Source of the DNA: Thermodesulfobacteriota bacterium
Lineage (GTDB): Bacteria; Desulfobacterota; Desulfocorpusculales; Desulfocorpusculum
DNA: 5,160 nucleotides
Assembly (NCBI GenBank): GCA_028275295.1
Contig: JAPWUY010000179.1
Coordinates: forward strand, 1 to 5,160
Direction of reading: 5' to 3'
Shown here: positions 4,969 through 5,160 of the stretch, piece after piece
Layout: each line of letters opens with the position of its first letter
How positions within the stretch are numbered: the stretch's first letter is position 1
Notes under the pieces: model-generated
The model's database searches: none
What the model saw: only the letters and a program-made list of their open reading frames with translations
Told to the model about the DNA's origin: nothing
Made by a program: the position numbers and the translations under genes

Positions 4969-5160
4969 TTGGACCAGGCAAGCGTGATAGCGTTGGGAAG
5001 ACAAGCTCTGGAGCTCACGTTGCTCCTCTGTGGGCCCATGTTGGGCCTCAGCCTCATAGCTGGGCTTGCTGTGAGTCTGGCACAGGCAGTGACCCAGATA
5101 CAGGACATGACCTTGACCTTCGTGCCAAAACTTCTGGCTGTGGCCCTCGCACTGGTGATC
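4969..5160 (+). CDS. fliQ: Flagellar type III export gate protein FliQ, N-terminal part (3' end outside window)
   Basis: 64 codons are visible of a protein that is normally about 89 residues. FliQ is a two-helix membrane hairpin that packs around the FliP-FliR core of the export gate; four copies are present per gate. Starting at TTG, the sequence reads MDQASVIALGRQALELTLLL (1-20), aligning residue for residue with the typical FliQ beginning (M-T-P-E-x-V-...-GRQAL). A hydrophobic helix follows (LCGPMLGLSLIAGLAVSLAQ, 20-39) and then the strongly conserved turn AVTQIQDMTLTFVPKLLAVA (40-59), where the second helix begins. The only other nearby in-frame start, GTG 4984, would remove the conserved N-terminus and has no ribosome binding site. 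The frame is open to the window end; fliR would be expected next. Confidence 0.95.
   Translation, partial: MDQASVIALGRQALELTLLLCGPMLGLSLIAGLAVSLAQAVTQIQDMTLTFVPKLLAVALALVI

Noticed and set aside
1..5160. A previously undescribed multi-gene system
   Set aside because: Every substantial reading frame is a recognised flagellar gene in a familiar order; only regulatory details are possibly new.

Overview
The window lies inside a flagellar gene cluster read entirely on the + strand. It holds the 3' end of flgD (hook-cap scaffold), complete flgE (hook), then fliL, fliM, fliN, fliO and fliP, and the 5' end of fliQ. These genes cover hook building (flgD, flgE), the basal-body/stator-associated protein FliL, the C-ring switch (fliM, fliN), and the core of the flagellar type III export gate (fliO, fliP, fliQ). 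All reading frames look intact; only flgD and fliQ are cut, and only by the window edges.

Layout: flgD (partial, 1-297) and flgE (334-1614) close one transcription segment, which ends in a G+C-rich hairpin at 1635-1658. The only long non-coding stretch, about 300 bp (1615-1913), looks like a regulatory hub. It has a near-perfect sigma-54 (RpoN) -24/-12 promoter at 1841-1856 pointing into fliL, preceded by TGACAT-type inverted and direct repeats at about -173 to -135, where an enhancer-binding activator would be expected to sit. From fliL onward the genes are packed tightly (gaps of 21 and 19 bp, two 4-bp ATGA stop/start overlaps) except for an unusual 101-bp gap between fliL and fliM. They are probably one operon that continues past the window, by family precedent into fliR and flhB.

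Organism: a motile, chemotactic bacterium with RpoN-controlled flagellar genes and a diderm-type hook/switch/export set. Arginine is mostly AGA/AGG (12 of 16 Arg codons in flgE, 6 of 8 in fliL) and isoleucine is often ATA. This pattern is commonly associated with thermophiles. Together with the flgD-flgE-fliLMNOPQ order, it suggests a Desulfobacterota-type (former Deltaproteobacteria) or similar, perhaps thermophilic, lineage. This taxonomic guess is inference and not firm.

I see no mobile element, CRISPR array, RNA gene or defence system. I do not think the window hides a new multi-gene system. The points worth a second look are regulatory (sigma-54 promoter, candidate enhancer repeats, nested inverted repeats, fliL-fliM gap) and start-site calls (TTG start for fliQ, ATG at 4209 for fliP).
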